Positions 53,714 through 62,640 are shown, counted from the stretch's first letter. The stretch is 64,000 bases of DNA from Lentzea tibetensis (GCF_007845675.1 NZ_VOBR01000003.1:310001-374000), one strand, 5' to 3'. Notes: a model not told the origin generated them from the sequence alone. Numbers and translations are program-made.

Positions 53714-54664
53714 GTGGCACGGACCGTTGACGTAGCAGAACTGGTGGCTCGCGCGCGTGAGGGACAGCCGCGCGCGGTCGCCAGGCTGATCTCGCTCGTC
53801 GAGGACGGCAGTCCGCAGCTGCCCGAGGTGGCGGCCGCGCTGGCGCCGTTCACCGGGCACGCCAAGGTCATCGGGCTCACCGGTGCGCCCGGTGTCGGCA
53901 AGTCGACCTCGACCAACGCGCTCGTCGCCGCCTTCCGCAGACAGGGCAAGCGGGTCGGTGTGCTCGCGGTCGACCCGTCGTCGCCGTTCTCCGGCGGCGC
54001 GCTGCTGGGCGACCGGGTCCGGATGGGCGACCACGCGACGGATCCGGGTGTGTTCATCCGGTCCATGGCGACCCGCGGGCACCTCGGCGGGCTGTCGTGG
54101 GCGACGCCGCAGGCGTTGCGGGTGCTGGACGCGGCCGGGTGCGACGTCGTGCTCGTCGAGACGGTCGGCGTCGGGCAGTCCGAGGTCGAGGTCGTGTCGC
54201 TCGCGGACACCACGATCGTGCTCCTCGCGCCCGGCATGGGCGACGGCATCCAGGCCGCCAAGGCGGGCATCCTGGAGATCGCGGACGTCTTCGTCATCAA
54301 CAAGGCCGACCGCGACGGTGCGGACGTCACCGCGCGCGACCTCAAGTACATGATCTCGCTCGGCAGGCGCGACCGCGAAGGGCCGCTGTGGCGGCCGCCG
54401 GTCGTCAAGACGGTCGCCGCGCGCAACGAAGGGCTCGACGAGGTCGTCGAGGCCATCGAAGGCCACCAGCGGTGGATGGCCGAGCACGGCGAGCTGGAGG
54501 AGCGGCGCATCCGGCGCGCCGCCGCCGAGATCGAGGCCATCGCCGTCGAACGGGTGCGCGTCCGGTTCGGGCAGACCGACCAGCTCGCCAAGCGCGTGGT
54601 CGCGGGCGAGCTCGACCCGTTCAGCGCCGCGGAGCAGTTGATCAGCGCTAACCTCGGGAAATGA
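53714..54664 (+). CDS. meaB: MeaB-type GTPase, B12-mutase chaperone
   Basis: From GTG 53714 (after GGGACGGG; a TTG at 53711 is adjacent) the 316-residue protein shows the G1 motif IGLTGAPGVGKST, GVLAVDPSSPFSGGALLGDRVRM, ETVGVGQSEVEV and VINKADRDGAD. This is the ArgK/MeaB family. MeaB loads and protects adenosylcobalamin in acyl-CoA mutases using GTP. It is separated from the thiolase by the hairpin and repeat but on the same strand, and its stop overlaps the next gene start (ATGA). In this window its likely client is MeaA. Confidence 0.95.
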   Translation: MARTVDVAELVARAREGQPRAVARLISLVEDGSPQLPEVAAALAPFTGHAKVIGLTGAPGVGKSTSTNALVAAFRRQGKRVGVLAVDPSSPFSGGALLGDRVRMGDHATDPGVFIRSMATRGHLGGLSWATPQALRVLDAAGCDVVLVETVGVGQSEVEVVSLADTTIVLLAPGMGDGIQAAKAGILEIADVFVINKADRDGADVTARDLKYMISLGRRDREGPLWRPPVVKTVAARNEGLDEVVEAIEGHQRWMAEHGELEERRIRRAAAEIEAIAVERVRVRFGQTDQLAKRVVAGELDPFSAAEQLISANLGK

Positions 54665-55245
54665 CCGTCATCGACATCGGCACCCGTGACACGCGGCGCG
54701 TGCTCATCGGTGCCTCGGTCGCCGGTGTGCTCGGTGTGCTGGCCCTGATCGGCGCCGTCAGCGCGTTCGCGGACGGTGAGCCCGTCGGCGGCGGCATCGC
54801 GGGCGTCATCGGGCTCGCGTTCACCGGCATCGCAGCCGCGGCGATCGTCAACTGGAAGAAGGTCTCCCGGCCCCGCAAGCTGATCGTCGAGCAGCCCGGC
54901 ATCCGCTGGGACGACCCGCATGGCGCGGCGTGGGCGGTGCCGTGGCAGGAGCTGGGCGCCGTGGCGGTGTCCCGCACGCAGGAACGCGTCGTGCAGCTGT
55001 CCGACGCGCTGACCCGGCGCACGATGGTGCGGCTGGACCTGTTCCCGCGCGACCCGCAGCGGTTCCGGGCGACGCACCCGAACATGGAGCACCTGTGGGA
55101 GTTCCACCACGTGCGCAACGGGTACCGGCTGCCGCTGGGTGACGCGGCGAACCTGGTCCCGGTGCTGGACAACGCGTTGCGGCACTGCGCGGGACCGCTG
55201 TACCGGGGCGTGCAGGACGAGGGGTTCACGGTAGGTCTCGTCTGA
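54661..55245 (+). CDS. Two-helix membrane protein coupled to meaB
   Basis: The ATG at 54661 overlaps the meaB stop by four bases. The 194-residue protein has two N-terminal transmembrane helices (about 14-36 and 43-64), then a soluble region with KLIVEQPGIRWDDPHGAAWAVPWQELGAVAVSR and LDNALRHCAGPLYRGV. The soluble domain looks like a PH-like fold of bacterial membrane proteins, but I do not assign it. Function is unknown. Confidence 0.75.
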   Translation: MTVIDIGTRDTRRVLIGASVAGVLGVLALIGAVSAFADGEPVGGGIAGVIGLAFTGIAAAAIVNWKKVSRPRKLIVEQPGIRWDDPHGAAWAVPWQELGAVAVSRTQERVVQLSDALTRRTMVRLDLFPRDPQRFRATHPNMEHLWEFHHVRNGYRLPLGDAANLVPVLDNALRHCAGPLYRGVQDEGFTVGLV

Positions 55246-55260
55246 GGTCTTACGACTCTA

Positions 55261-55274
55261 GGCAAGCGCTTGCC
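55261..55274. promoter_or_regulatory. 14-bp perfect palindrome before PNPOx-like gene
   Basis: GGCAAGCGCTTGCC is a perfect palindrome with the central GC step typical of LacI-family operators (for example GNAAGCGCTTNC). It ends 21 bases before the ATG at 55296. No LacI gene is in the window. Confidence 0.5.
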
Positions 55275-55295
55275 CCGAGGCCGACTGTCGTTCGC

Positions 55296-55646
55296 ATGCC
55301 ACTGACCCGCGAAGAGTGCCTCGGACTGCTCCGTTCGGTCCGCGTGGGTCGCATCATCTTCACCCAGCACGCGCTGCCCGCCGTGCGGCCCGTCCCGTAC
55401 CGCGTGGACGACGGCGCGCTGATCGTGCGGCTGCCGGACGACGTCCCCGTGTACGCCGCGCACGACACGGTCGTCGCTTTCGAGGCCGACGACGTGTCGC
55501 AGGACGTGGCGTGCAGCTGGACGGTCACCGTCGTGGGGCACGCGGTCGAGCACCCCGACCCCGATCAGCCGGGCCGATGGCTCCTGATTCCGGTCGAGAT
55601 GGTGTCGGGAAGACGAATTCTCGAGCCGTGCACATACTCAGAGTAG
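55296..55646 (+). CDS. PNPOx-like flavin/F420-binding family protein
   Basis: This 116-residue protein has the split-barrel pattern of pyridoxamine 5'-phosphate oxidase-like proteins: LTREECLGLLRSVRVGRIIFTQHALPAVRPVPYRV, FEADDVSQDVACSWTVTVVGHAVEH and VSGRRILEP. Family members bind FMN or F420, or have lost activity. M. tuberculosis DosR-regulon genes include similar small proteins. Its position 104 bp before the DevS/DevR genes suggests a regulated target. Confidence 0.85.
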   Translation: MPLTREECLGLLRSVRVGRIIFTQHALPAVRPVPYRVDDGALIVRLPDDVPVYAAHDTVVAFEADDVSQDVACSWTVTVVGHAVEHPDPDQPGRWLLIPVEMVSGRRILEPCTYSE

Positions 55647-55750
55647 TTTTCTGATGTACCACTTGCGGTGACGCTCTCCCCTTTGACTACACAGTGGAGT
55701 TACTCTCGGTCGTTCAGACGATGCGCGCCTCTACCCGAAGGGGTGAAGTC

Positions 55751-57277
55751 GTGGGCAGTTCGGTGAGCACCGATCAGCGGATGTTGGACGCGCTGCTGTC
55801 GCTCGCCGACGACGTCCGCCTGGGGGACGTGCTGCACCGCATCGTCGAGGTCGCGTGCGAGCTCGTCGGCGCGCGCCACGGCGCGATGGCCGTCGTCGGC
55901 CCGGACCGGCGCCTGCTGGAGTTCTCCGCGGGCGGCGACGAGAGCCACTTCCCGACCGAGGACCCGCGCGCGATCCGCACCGCCGACCTGCCCGGCTTCC
56001 TCGCCGTGCCCGTCCGGGTGCGCGGCGAGGAGTTCGGCAGCCTCTACCTCGCGGGCAAGGCCGAGTTCACCGAACGGGACAACGAGATCGTCAGCGCGGT
56101 CGCCGCGGCGGCGGGCATCGCGATCGAGAACGCGCGGCTCTTCGAACGGGCCCGCCAGCGCGAGGTGTGGCTGCGGGCGTCCACCGAGGTCACCACGGCG
56201 ATGCTCACCGGCACGTCCGGCCGCGACGCGCTGTGCCTCGTCGCGAACCGGGCGCGTGCGGCGGCGGGCGGTGTCGTGGCCACGCTGATCCTGTTGAACA
56301 GCGCGGGCGAGCTGGTGCTGGAGGTCGTGGACGGCGGGCGCGGCGCAGTGGCCGAGGGGCAGGTCGTCCCGCGCCGCGCCGGCAGTCCGACGCACGAGGT
56401 GTTCGACTCGGGCGAGGCGTGCCGGTCGGACGAGGCGGGTGCCTGCCTCGTCGAGCAGCCGGACTCGGTCGGGCCGGGCGTGCTCGTTCCCATGCCCGTC
56501 GGCGACCGCATGCTCGGCGTGCTGCTGGTGTCCCGCGGGGCGGGCGAGCCGGTGTTCGACGACGGGGACGTCGAACTGGTCGAGGCGTTCGCCGCGCAGG
56601 CCGCGCTCGTGCTGGAGTTCACCCGCGTGCAGGGCAACGCGCAGCGCCTCGCCGTGCTGGAGGACCGCGACCGCATCGCACGCGACCTGCACGACCTGGT
56701 GATCCAGCGGCTGTTCGGGCTGGGGCTCGGGCTGCAGGGCCTCACCGGGCTCACCACCAGGCCGATCGTGAGCGACCGCATCGCGAAGTTCGTCGAGGAG
56801 GTCGACCAGACCATCAGGGAGATCCGCCGCACCATCTTCTCGTTGCAGGAACCGTTGTCGCCGACTTCCAGCCTGCGCGGGCAGATCCTGCGCACCGTGC
56901 GGGAGTCGGCCGCGCTGCTCGGGTTCGAGCCCGGCGTCGCGCTCGACGGCCCGCTCGACTCGGTCGTGCCCGACCCCGTGCGCCCCGATCTCGTCGCCAC
57001 GTTGCGAGAGGCCCTCACGAACGTCTTCCGGCACGCGCACGCCCGCATCGTGAAGGTGTCGGTCGTCGTTGACCCTGCGGCGACACGAGTCGCACTCGTC
57101 GTGCGGGACGACGGCTGCGGGTTGCCGGTGGACGGGCCGCGGCACACGGGCGGGCTGGCCAACATGGCCGCCCGAGCCGAGCGCTGGGACGGATCCTGCG
57201 CCGTCGACTCCACGCCCGGTGAGGGCGTCGAGGTCCGCTGGTCGGTGCCCATCGGGAAGGACGAGAGATGGCGATAG
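55751..57277 (+). CDS. devS: DevS/DosS-like sensor histidine kinase
   Basis: The protein has two GAF domains (residues about 25-145 and 170-305), then HisKA_3 with the phospho-His in RIARDLHDLVIQRLFGLG and an HATPase domain with N-box NVFRHAHA and DDGCGLP. GAF-A contains VGARHGAMAVVGPDRRLLEF and PVRVRGEEFGSLYLAGKAEFTERD, as in DevS, but the segment between them is about 25 residues shorter and lacks the His-containing loop that ligates haem. I place the start at GTG 55751 (508 aa) after AGGGGTGA; longer starts exist at 55694. Confidence 0.9.
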   Translation: MGSSVSTDQRMLDALLSLADDVRLGDVLHRIVEVACELVGARHGAMAVVGPDRRLLEFSAGGDESHFPTEDPRAIRTADLPGFLAVPVRVRGEEFGSLYLAGKAEFTERDNEIVSAVAAAAGIAIENARLFERARQREVWLRASTEVTTAMLTGTSGRDALCLVANRARAAAGGVVATLILLNSAGELVLEVVDGGRGAVAEGQVVPRRAGSPTHEVFDSGEACRSDEAGACLVEQPDSVGPGVLVPMPVGDRMLGVLLVSRGAGEPVFDDGDVELVEAFAAQAALVLEFTRVQGNAQRLAVLEDRDRIARDLHDLVIQRLFGLGLGLQGLTGLTTRPIVSDRIAKFVEEVDQTIREIRRTIFSLQEPLSPTSSLRGQILRTVRESAALLGFEPGVALDGPLDSVVPDPVRPDLVATLREALTNVFRHAHARIVKVSVVVDPAATRVALVVRDDGCGLPVDGPRHTGGLANMAARAERWDGSCAVDSTPGEGVEVRWSVPIGKDERWR

Positions 57278-57921
57278 CGGTGATGCTCGTCGACGATCAC
57301 GAGATCGTGCGGAGGGGACTGCAGCAACTGCTCGCGCAGGCACCCGACATCGTGGTGGTCGGCGAGGCGGACACGGCGGCGTCCGCGGTCGCCCTCGCCC
57401 CGCAGGCGCGTCCTGACGTGGCGATCATCGACGTCCGGCTGCCCGACGGCGACGGCGTCACGGTGTGCCGGGAGATCAGGTCGATCCTCCAGCCGCCGCC
57501 CGCGTGCCTGATGCTCACGTCCTACTCGGACGACGAGGCGCTGTTCGGCGCGATCATGGCCGGTGCGTCCGGGTACATGCTCAAAGAGGTGTCCGGCAAC
57601 GACCTCGTCGCCGCCGTCCGCACGCTCGCTGAAGGCGGCTCACTGCTGCACGCCGGCGTCACGTCGACCGTGCTGCAACGGTTGCGCGGCGGACCGGAGG
57701 AGGACCCGAGGTACGCGGCGCTCAGCCCGCAGGAACGCCGGATACTCGACCTGATCGCCGAGGGCATGACCAACCGGCAGATCGCGAACCGGTTGTACCT
57801 GGCGGAGAAGACCGTCAAGAACTACGTGTCCTCGCTGCTGCACAAGCTCGGCTTCGACCGGCGGACCGAGGCGGGCGTCTACGCGGCGAGACGCAGACGC
57901 TCGCACCCCGGTCAGTTCTAG
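57268..57921 (+). CDS. devR: DevR/DosR-like LuxR-type response regulator
   Basis: The 217-residue protein has a receiver domain (VDDHEIVRRGLQQLL, acceptor Asp in VAIIDVRLPDGDG, LTSYSDDEAL, GYMLKEVSGNDL) and a LuxR helix-turn-helix (LSPQERRILDLIAEGMTNRQIANRLYLAEKTVKNYVSSLLHKLGFDRRTEA in pattern). It is very close in pattern to M. tuberculosis DosR. It overlaps devS by ten bases and partners it. I saw no canonical DosR box in the upstream gene's promoter. Confidence 0.95.
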   Translation: MAIAVMLVDDHEIVRRGLQQLLAQAPDIVVVGEADTAASAVALAPQARPDVAIIDVRLPDGDGVTVCREIRSILQPPPACLMLTSYSDDEALFGAIMAGASGYMLKEVSGNDLVAAVRTLAEGGSLLHAGVTSTVLQRLRGGPEEDPRYAALSPQERRILDLIAEGMTNRQIANRLYLAEKTVKNYVSSLLHKLGFDRRTEAGVYAARRRRSHPGQF

Positions 57922-59225
57922 GCCGCCTTGGGAGCCTTGAGAACCGGCTCCTCGGCCAGCCGTTCCGTCTTGGCCCACATGTTCCGCCCCGTGAAGTACC
58001 GGAACAACGCGCGCAACGTCGACACCGAGCCCAGGATCAGGAATCCGGGGTAGGCGAGTCCGACGAGCAGCGCCCGCCACAGCGGTTCGTCACCGTGCTT
58101 GAGCCGGTGCACGAGCCCCCACAGCAGGCCGGGCAGCACGAGCGCGCCCGCCCACAGCAGCATCGACGTCCACGCCTCCGGCCCGATGGCCACGAGCCCG
58201 AACACGTCGTCCTGGGTGATCTGCCCGTAGACGTTCAGCCCGAGCAGCGCGCAGATGACGAGCGTCATCGGCGCGACGAGCCACGGCGTCAGCAGGTACT
58301 GCAGGAACTCGATCAGCGCGATCGACGTGATGTGCCTGGCGCGCAACAGCTTCGGCACGTAGCTGAGGCACTGCAGGTTGCCCTGCCCCCACCTGGTCCG
58401 CTGGCGCAGCAACCGCTTCACGTCGACCAGGCCCTGCTGGGTGATCGTCGCGCGGGTCGCGTAGCGGATGCGCTGGCCGTCCAGGTGGATGCGCAGCCCC
58501 AGTTCCAGGTCCTCGACGAGGCACGCGGACCACGGCGCGTCGCCGAGCCGCATCAGCGTGCTCAGCCGCACGAACTGGCCGTTGCCGCCGAGCCCGACCG
58601 TGCCGACGACGTCGCGCAGGCTCTGCGAGGCGTCGACGACGCAGCTGAACTCCAGGTCCTGGAGGAACGCCAGCAGGTCGCCGCGGTTGTGGATGCGGAC
58701 GCGGCACTGCACGGCGCCGACGCTGCGCTCGGCGAAGTACTGGGTGATCTCGCTGAGCATGCCCGGCGCGCCCCGGCCGTCGCCGTCGATGACGCCGATG
58801 ACGACGCGATGCGTCTTGCCCTCGCTCACGGCGATGTCGCGGACGTACTGGAACGCGTGGTTGAGCGCCTCGCCCTTGCCCTTGCGGGCGTTGGGCGGTT
58901 CGCGCCGGATGACGTGCAGCCGGTGGTCTTCGATCTGGGCGAGCACGTGCGGCGTCCGGTCGTCCGATCCGTCGTCGACCACGACGACCTGGACGGGCGT
59001 GCGAGCGCCGTCGAGAGCGAGTGCGGAACGCACCGTGTTGGCGACGACCCGCTCTTCGTTGAGCGCCGGAATGATGATCCAGTACTCGAGCGGATGCTTG
59101 CTCCCTTGGTCCTCCGGGCCGGGTTTGGGTCTCCACCAGACGAACAGTGCGAGAACCAGGTTGTAACTCGGCCAGAACGCGAGGAGTAGGAGCATGAACG
59201 TCGCGAATTGGGTCGTGTCGTTCAT
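57918..59225 (-). CDS. Processive family-2 glycosyltransferase
   Basis: The ATG at 59225 gives 435 residues. One N-terminal membrane helix precedes the GT2 domain: VVVVDDGSDDRTPHVLAQ, VIGVIDGDGRGAPGML, LVEDLELGLRIHLDGQRI and the QxxRW motif in LRQRTRWGQGNLQ. Four to five C-terminal membrane helices complete a cellulose-synthase/PgaC-like layout. Such enzymes polymerise and export beta-linked sugars. It is divergent from wecB and a DUF2334 protein; together they form a likely exopolysaccharide cluster. Its 3' end overlaps the devR stop by four bases. Confidence 0.9.
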   Translation of the reverse strand: MNDTTQFATFMLLLLAFWPSYNLVLALFVWWRPKPGPEDQGSKHPLEYWIIIPALNEERVVANTVRSALALDGARTPVQVVVVDDGSDDRTPHVLAQIEDHRLHVIRREPPNARKGKGEALNHAFQYVRDIAVSEGKTHRVVIGVIDGDGRGAPGMLSEITQYFAERSVGAVQCRVRIHNRGDLLAFLQDLEFSCVVDASQSLRDVVGTVGLGGNGQFVRLSTLMRLGDAPWSACLVEDLELGLRIHLDGQRIRYATRATITQQGLVDVKRLLRQRTRWGQGNLQCLSYVPKLLRARHITSIALIEFLQYLLTPWLVAPMTLVICALLGLNVYGQITQDDVFGLVAIGPEAWTSMLLWAGALVLPGLLWGLVHRLKHGDEPLWRALLVGLAYPGFLILGSVSTLRALFRYFTGRNMWAKTERLAEEPVLKAPKAA

Positions 59226-59572
59226 GTCACAGTCCAGCCAGGAAAAGAGGTTGCGGGTACAACGAGTTGTGCGCACCGGCAGGGTTCTGGTGCATCGGGA
59301 ACTCCCGGTAACGAAGTGCGGTTGTTGTGCGAGATACCAGACATCAAGCCCAGGAGCTGTGGTTCGAGCCGAGCGTAGGGACAAGTACCAGTAGCGTCAA
59401 CTAAACAGATCGGCCCGGATCCACTAGTCGTTACACACGAAGTTCGCGAAGCTAATCACCGCAATGGCGGTACCCAACGCCGCCCGGTCGAATTGGTATT
59501 CGCACTGGGTGTTCGGTTACCTGATGCGCACGTTTCGCCGCGCGTGCATGAGAGTCCAAAAGAGGTAGAAAG
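59226..59572. other. Intergenic region between divergent exopolysaccharide genes
   Basis: These 347 bp have lower GC than the surrounding sequence and contain no coding frame. They must hold promoters for the glycosyltransferase (minus) and wecB (plus). A possible -35/-10 pair was not clear. AAAGAGG just before 59573 is the wecB ribosome site. Nothing else stands out. Confidence 0.5.
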
Positions 59573-60847
59573 ATGGGACTTAGCCCCCTTGTCCCTGGCC
59601 CCAGGGATATGGCATCGGGCGAGGTGCCCGAGGTGTTCTTGATCGCTGGAACGCGTCCGGAAGCGGTCAAGCTCGCTCCGGTCGCGGCGGCGATGTTCGC
59701 AGGAGGCCGCATCCGTCCGGTCCTGGTCAACAGCGGGCAGCACCCGCAGATGGTGGACCAGGCGTTCGAGTCGTTCGGCTTCACCGCCGACGTCACGATC
59801 AAGCTCGCACGGGTCACCGGTGCGCAGGCCGAGCTCACCAGCCAGCTGCTGGAGGAGCTCGACCGGCTGTACACGGAGCGCCGCCCCGCCTCGGTCCTCG
59901 TCCAGGGCGACACCACGACCACGCTCGCCGGTGCGCTCGCCGCGTTCTGGCAGCAGATCCCGGTCGTGCACCTGGAAGCCGGCCTGCGGTCCTACGACCT
60001 CACCTCGCCGTTCCCCGAAGAGGGCAACCGGCGCATGGTGGGCCAGATCGCCTCGCTGCACCTCGCGCCGACGCACGAGGCGGCCGCCAACCTCGCAGAG
60101 GAGTCACTGGCCGGCAACAACGTCCTCACGATCGGCAACACCGTCGTCGACGCCGTGCTGGACGTCGCGGCGCGTCGTGCACCTTATGGCGACAGCCGGT
60201 TGGACGAAGTCGAGACGAAAGTCCACACCGGACAGTCTCGGCTGGTGCTCGTCACGACCCACCGGCGCGAGTCGTGGGGCGAGCCGCTCGACCGCGTGCT
60301 GCGGGCCGTCGCGGACCTCGTCGCCGCGAAGCCGGACGTCGAGGTCGTGCTGCCCGCGCACCCGAACCCCGCGGTTCGCGCGCAGGTCACCGAGGTGCTC
60401 GGCGGCATGGACCGGGTGACGATCACCGATCCGCTGCCGTACGCGCAACTCGCGCGGCTGCTGTCGGCGTGCACGCTGGTGCTGTCCGACTCGGGTGGCA
60501 TCCAGGAGGAGGCACCCAGCTTCGGCATCCCGGTGCTCGTCCTGCGCGACGTCACCGAGCGGATGGAGGCCGTGCACGCCGGGTGCGCCGTGCTCGTCGG
60601 CACGGACCGCGAGCGCATCGTGTCGCTCGCGTGCGAGCTGCTCGACGACCCCACCGCACGGGAGGCGATGACGGCCGACGGCAACCCGTTCGGCGACGGT
60701 CTCGCGTCCGTGCGCACCGAGCAGGCATTCGCCTGGCTGCTCGGACTGCAGGACCAGCGTCCCACCGAGTTCAAGGCCCACAACGGGTTCCAGGCCAGCG
60801 GTTCGGCATCGGTGCCGTGTCGCGCAGGAGAGGTAGACGTCGCATGA
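59573..60847 (+). CDS. wecB: UDP-N-acetylglucosamine 2-epimerase (non-hydrolysing)
   Basis: This 424-residue enzyme has IAGTRPEAVKLAPV (Arg/Lys), VLVQGDTTTTLAGALAAFWQQIPVVHLEAGLRSYD in pattern (catalytic Asp and Glu), FPEEGNRRM, TTHRRESWG (His) and SDSGGIQEEAPSFGIPVL. It converts UDP-GlcNAc to UDP-ManNAc. A signal-free extension at the N-terminus (about 18 residues) and a 30-residue C-terminal tail are longer than usual. It overlaps the DUF2334 gene start (ATGA). In this cluster it would supply ManNAc for the polysaccharide. Confidence 0.94.
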   Translation: MGLSPLVPGPRDMASGEVPEVFLIAGTRPEAVKLAPVAAAMFAGGRIRPVLVNSGQHPQMVDQAFESFGFTADVTIKLARVTGAQAELTSQLLEELDRLYTERRPASVLVQGDTTTTLAGALAAFWQQIPVVHLEAGLRSYDLTSPFPEEGNRRMVGQIASLHLAPTHEAAANLAEESLAGNNVLTIGNTVVDAVLDVAARRAPYGDSRLDEVETKVHTGQSRLVLVTTHRRESWGEPLDRVLRAVADLVAAKPDVEVVLPAHPNPAVRAQVTEVLGGMDRVTITDPLPYAQLARLLSACTLVLSDSGGIQEEAPSFGIPVLVLRDVTERMEAVHAGCAVLVGTDRERIVSLACELLDDPTAREAMTADGNPFGDGLASVRTEQAFAWLLGLQDQRPTEFKAHNGFQASGSASVPCRAGEVDVA

Positions 60848-62640
60848 TCTCCAGACTCTCGAAGCTCGCGCTGGGCGTGGTCGCCGCGCTGGCGGTGTCG
60901 GCGGCGCCCGGCGCCCAGGCGGCGCCGATCACGCTCGGCCTCTCGCTGTCGTCAGTCGGTGAGCTGACCGACCGCCTGCTGCCCGGCCCGCCCAAGCCGT
61001 CGACAGCCCAGCCGACGACCGCGTCGACCTCGCGCGTGCCCAAGCGGACCGACAAGCCCGGCATCCTGAGCACCGTGCTGTCGCCGCTGCTGGGCGGCCA
61101 GCAGTCGGCCGCCGCCACCGCCACGAACGGCAAGGCCGCGCCCGGCGCGTCCACGTCGCAGAAGACGCTGGTGCTGTACGACAACACCGGCTCGTGGGCG
61201 TGGCTCGGCGAGGCCTACGCGGTCGTCGCCAGCAACCTCGTCTCGCACGGCAGCTCGTACGTCATGCACCCGGTGAGCAGCTACGCCGCCGGTGAGATGT
61301 CCGGCTACACCGGCGTGGTCTACATCGGCTCGACCTACGACGAGCCGCTGCCGACCGCGTTCCTCGACGACGTGCTCGCCGGCAGCCGCCCGGTGCTGTG
61401 GATGGCGCACAACATCTGGCAGCTCACCGCCAGGTCCGCCAACTTCGCCGCCCAGTACGGCTGGAACTGGGTGCAGTACGACTTCGGTGCCGCCACCTCG
61501 GTGTCCTACGAGGGCGTCGCACTGAAGCGCGACCAGCTGGCGGTGCCGTCCGGTCTGATGATCACGCAGATCACCGACGGCGCGAAGGCCGCACCCGTGG
61601 CCGTCGCGAACGGCAGCGCGGCCGGTCCGATCAACTGGGCCACGAAGTCCGGCAACCTCACCTACATCGGTGAGATCCCGTTCAGCTACGTCGGCCACGG
61701 CGACCGCTACCTCGCGGCGGCGGACCTGATCGGCCAGATCGCCAACCCGGCGGGCCTGGACCGCAAGCGGGCGCTGGTGCGCATCGAGGACGTCGGCCCC
61801 GACGCCGACCCCGCTGAGCTGCGCGCCATCGCGGACTACCTGTACTCGCAGCAGGTTCCGTTCAGCATCGCCGTCTACCCGCGGTTCGAGAACCCGCTGG
61901 GCGTCGACAACGGCGGCGTGCCCGAGGCGTACAACCTCGCGCAGCGGCCGCAGGTCGTCACCGCGCTGCGGTACATGCAGACTCGCGGCGGAACGCTGCT
62001 GATGCACGGCTACACGCACCAGTTCGGCAAGGAAGCGAACCCGTACGACGGCATGTCCGCCAACGACTTCGAGTTCTACCGCGCCCACGTCGACGCCAAC
62101 GACAGCGTGATCTACGACGGCCCGGTCCCCGGTGACTCGGCGGCGTGGATGCAGGGCAGGATCAACTCGGCGCGCACCGCGTTCATGCTCGCCGGCTTCC
62201 CGGTGCCGACGATCTTCGAGCCGCCGCACTACGCCGCGTCGGCCGTCGACTACCAGCAGATCCAGAACAACTTCGGCAAGCGCTACGACCGCGGTCTCTA
62301 CTTCGGCGGCTACTGCCCCGGTGGTGCGTGCGGCACGGGTGTCCCGCAGTACGACCGGATCTTCGGCCAGTACTTCCCGTACCTGGTGCGCGACATCTAC
62401 GGTTCCGTCGTGGCGCCGGAGGGTCTGGGCAACGTCGAGCCCGAGCCGTTCAACAACCACCCGTCGCGCATGCCCGCGGACCTGATCGACACGGCGAAGG
62501 CCATGAAGGTCGTCAACGACGGTGTGGCGAGCTTCTTCTACCACCCGTACCTGGGCGTCACGTACCTGCAGCAGACCGTCTCCGGCATCAAGGCGGCGGG
62601 CTACCAGTTCGTGCCCGTCTCCACGGTGATGGCGGGCTGA
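60844..62640 (+). CDS. Secreted DUF2334 polysaccharide-deacetylase-like protein
   Basis: The 598-residue protein has a signal peptide (residues 1-26, ending GAQA) and a low-complexity linker (about 45-100). A DUF2334 domain follows, beginning KTLVLYDNTGSWAWLGEAYAV. DUF2334 is a NodB-like barrel; visible residues are ALVRIEDVGPDAD (Asp pair), LLMHGYTHQFG (His-x3-His type) and FEPPHYAAS. It probably modifies or trims a surface polysaccharide outside the membrane. Translational coupling with wecB supports a shared pathway. The Cys pair in YCPGGACGTG may form a disulphide. Confidence 0.86.
   Translation: MISRLSKLALGVVAALAVSAAPGAQAAPITLGLSLSSVGELTDRLLPGPPKPSTAQPTTASTSRVPKRTDKPGILSTVLSPLLGGQQSAAATATNGKAAPGASTSQKTLVLYDNTGSWAWLGEAYAVVASNLVSHGSSYVMHPVSSYAAGEMSGYTGVVYIGSTYDEPLPTAFLDDVLAGSRPVLWMAHNIWQLTARSANFAAQYGWNWVQYDFGAATSVSYEGVALKRDQLAVPSGLMITQITDGAKAAPVAVANGSAAGPINWATKSGNLTYIGEIPFSYVGHGDRYLAAADLIGQIANPAGLDRKRALVRIEDVGPDADPAELRAIADYLYSQQVPFSIAVYPRFENPLGVDNGGVPEAYNLAQRPQVVTALRYMQTRGGTLLMHGYTHQFGKEANPYDGMSANDFEFYRAHVDANDSVIYDGPVPGDSAAWMQGRINSARTAFMLAGFPVPTIFEPPHYAASAVDYQQIQNNFGKRYDRGLYFGGYCPGGACGTGVPQYDRIFGQYFPYLVRDIYGSVVAPEGLGNVEPEPFNNHPSRMPADLIDTAKAMKVVNDGVASFFYHPYLGVTYLQQTVSGIKAAGYQFVPVSTVMAG

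Noticed and set aside
52243-55185. 980-codon minus-strand open frame
   Set aside because: It is antisense to the thiolase, meaB and the next gene, all with strong family evidence; it has no domain and no ribosome site.
55246-55295. DosR-box upstream of the PNPOx-like gene
   Set aside because: No GGGACT-N-AGTCCC-like sequence is seen; only the GGCAAGCGCTTGCC palindrome is present.
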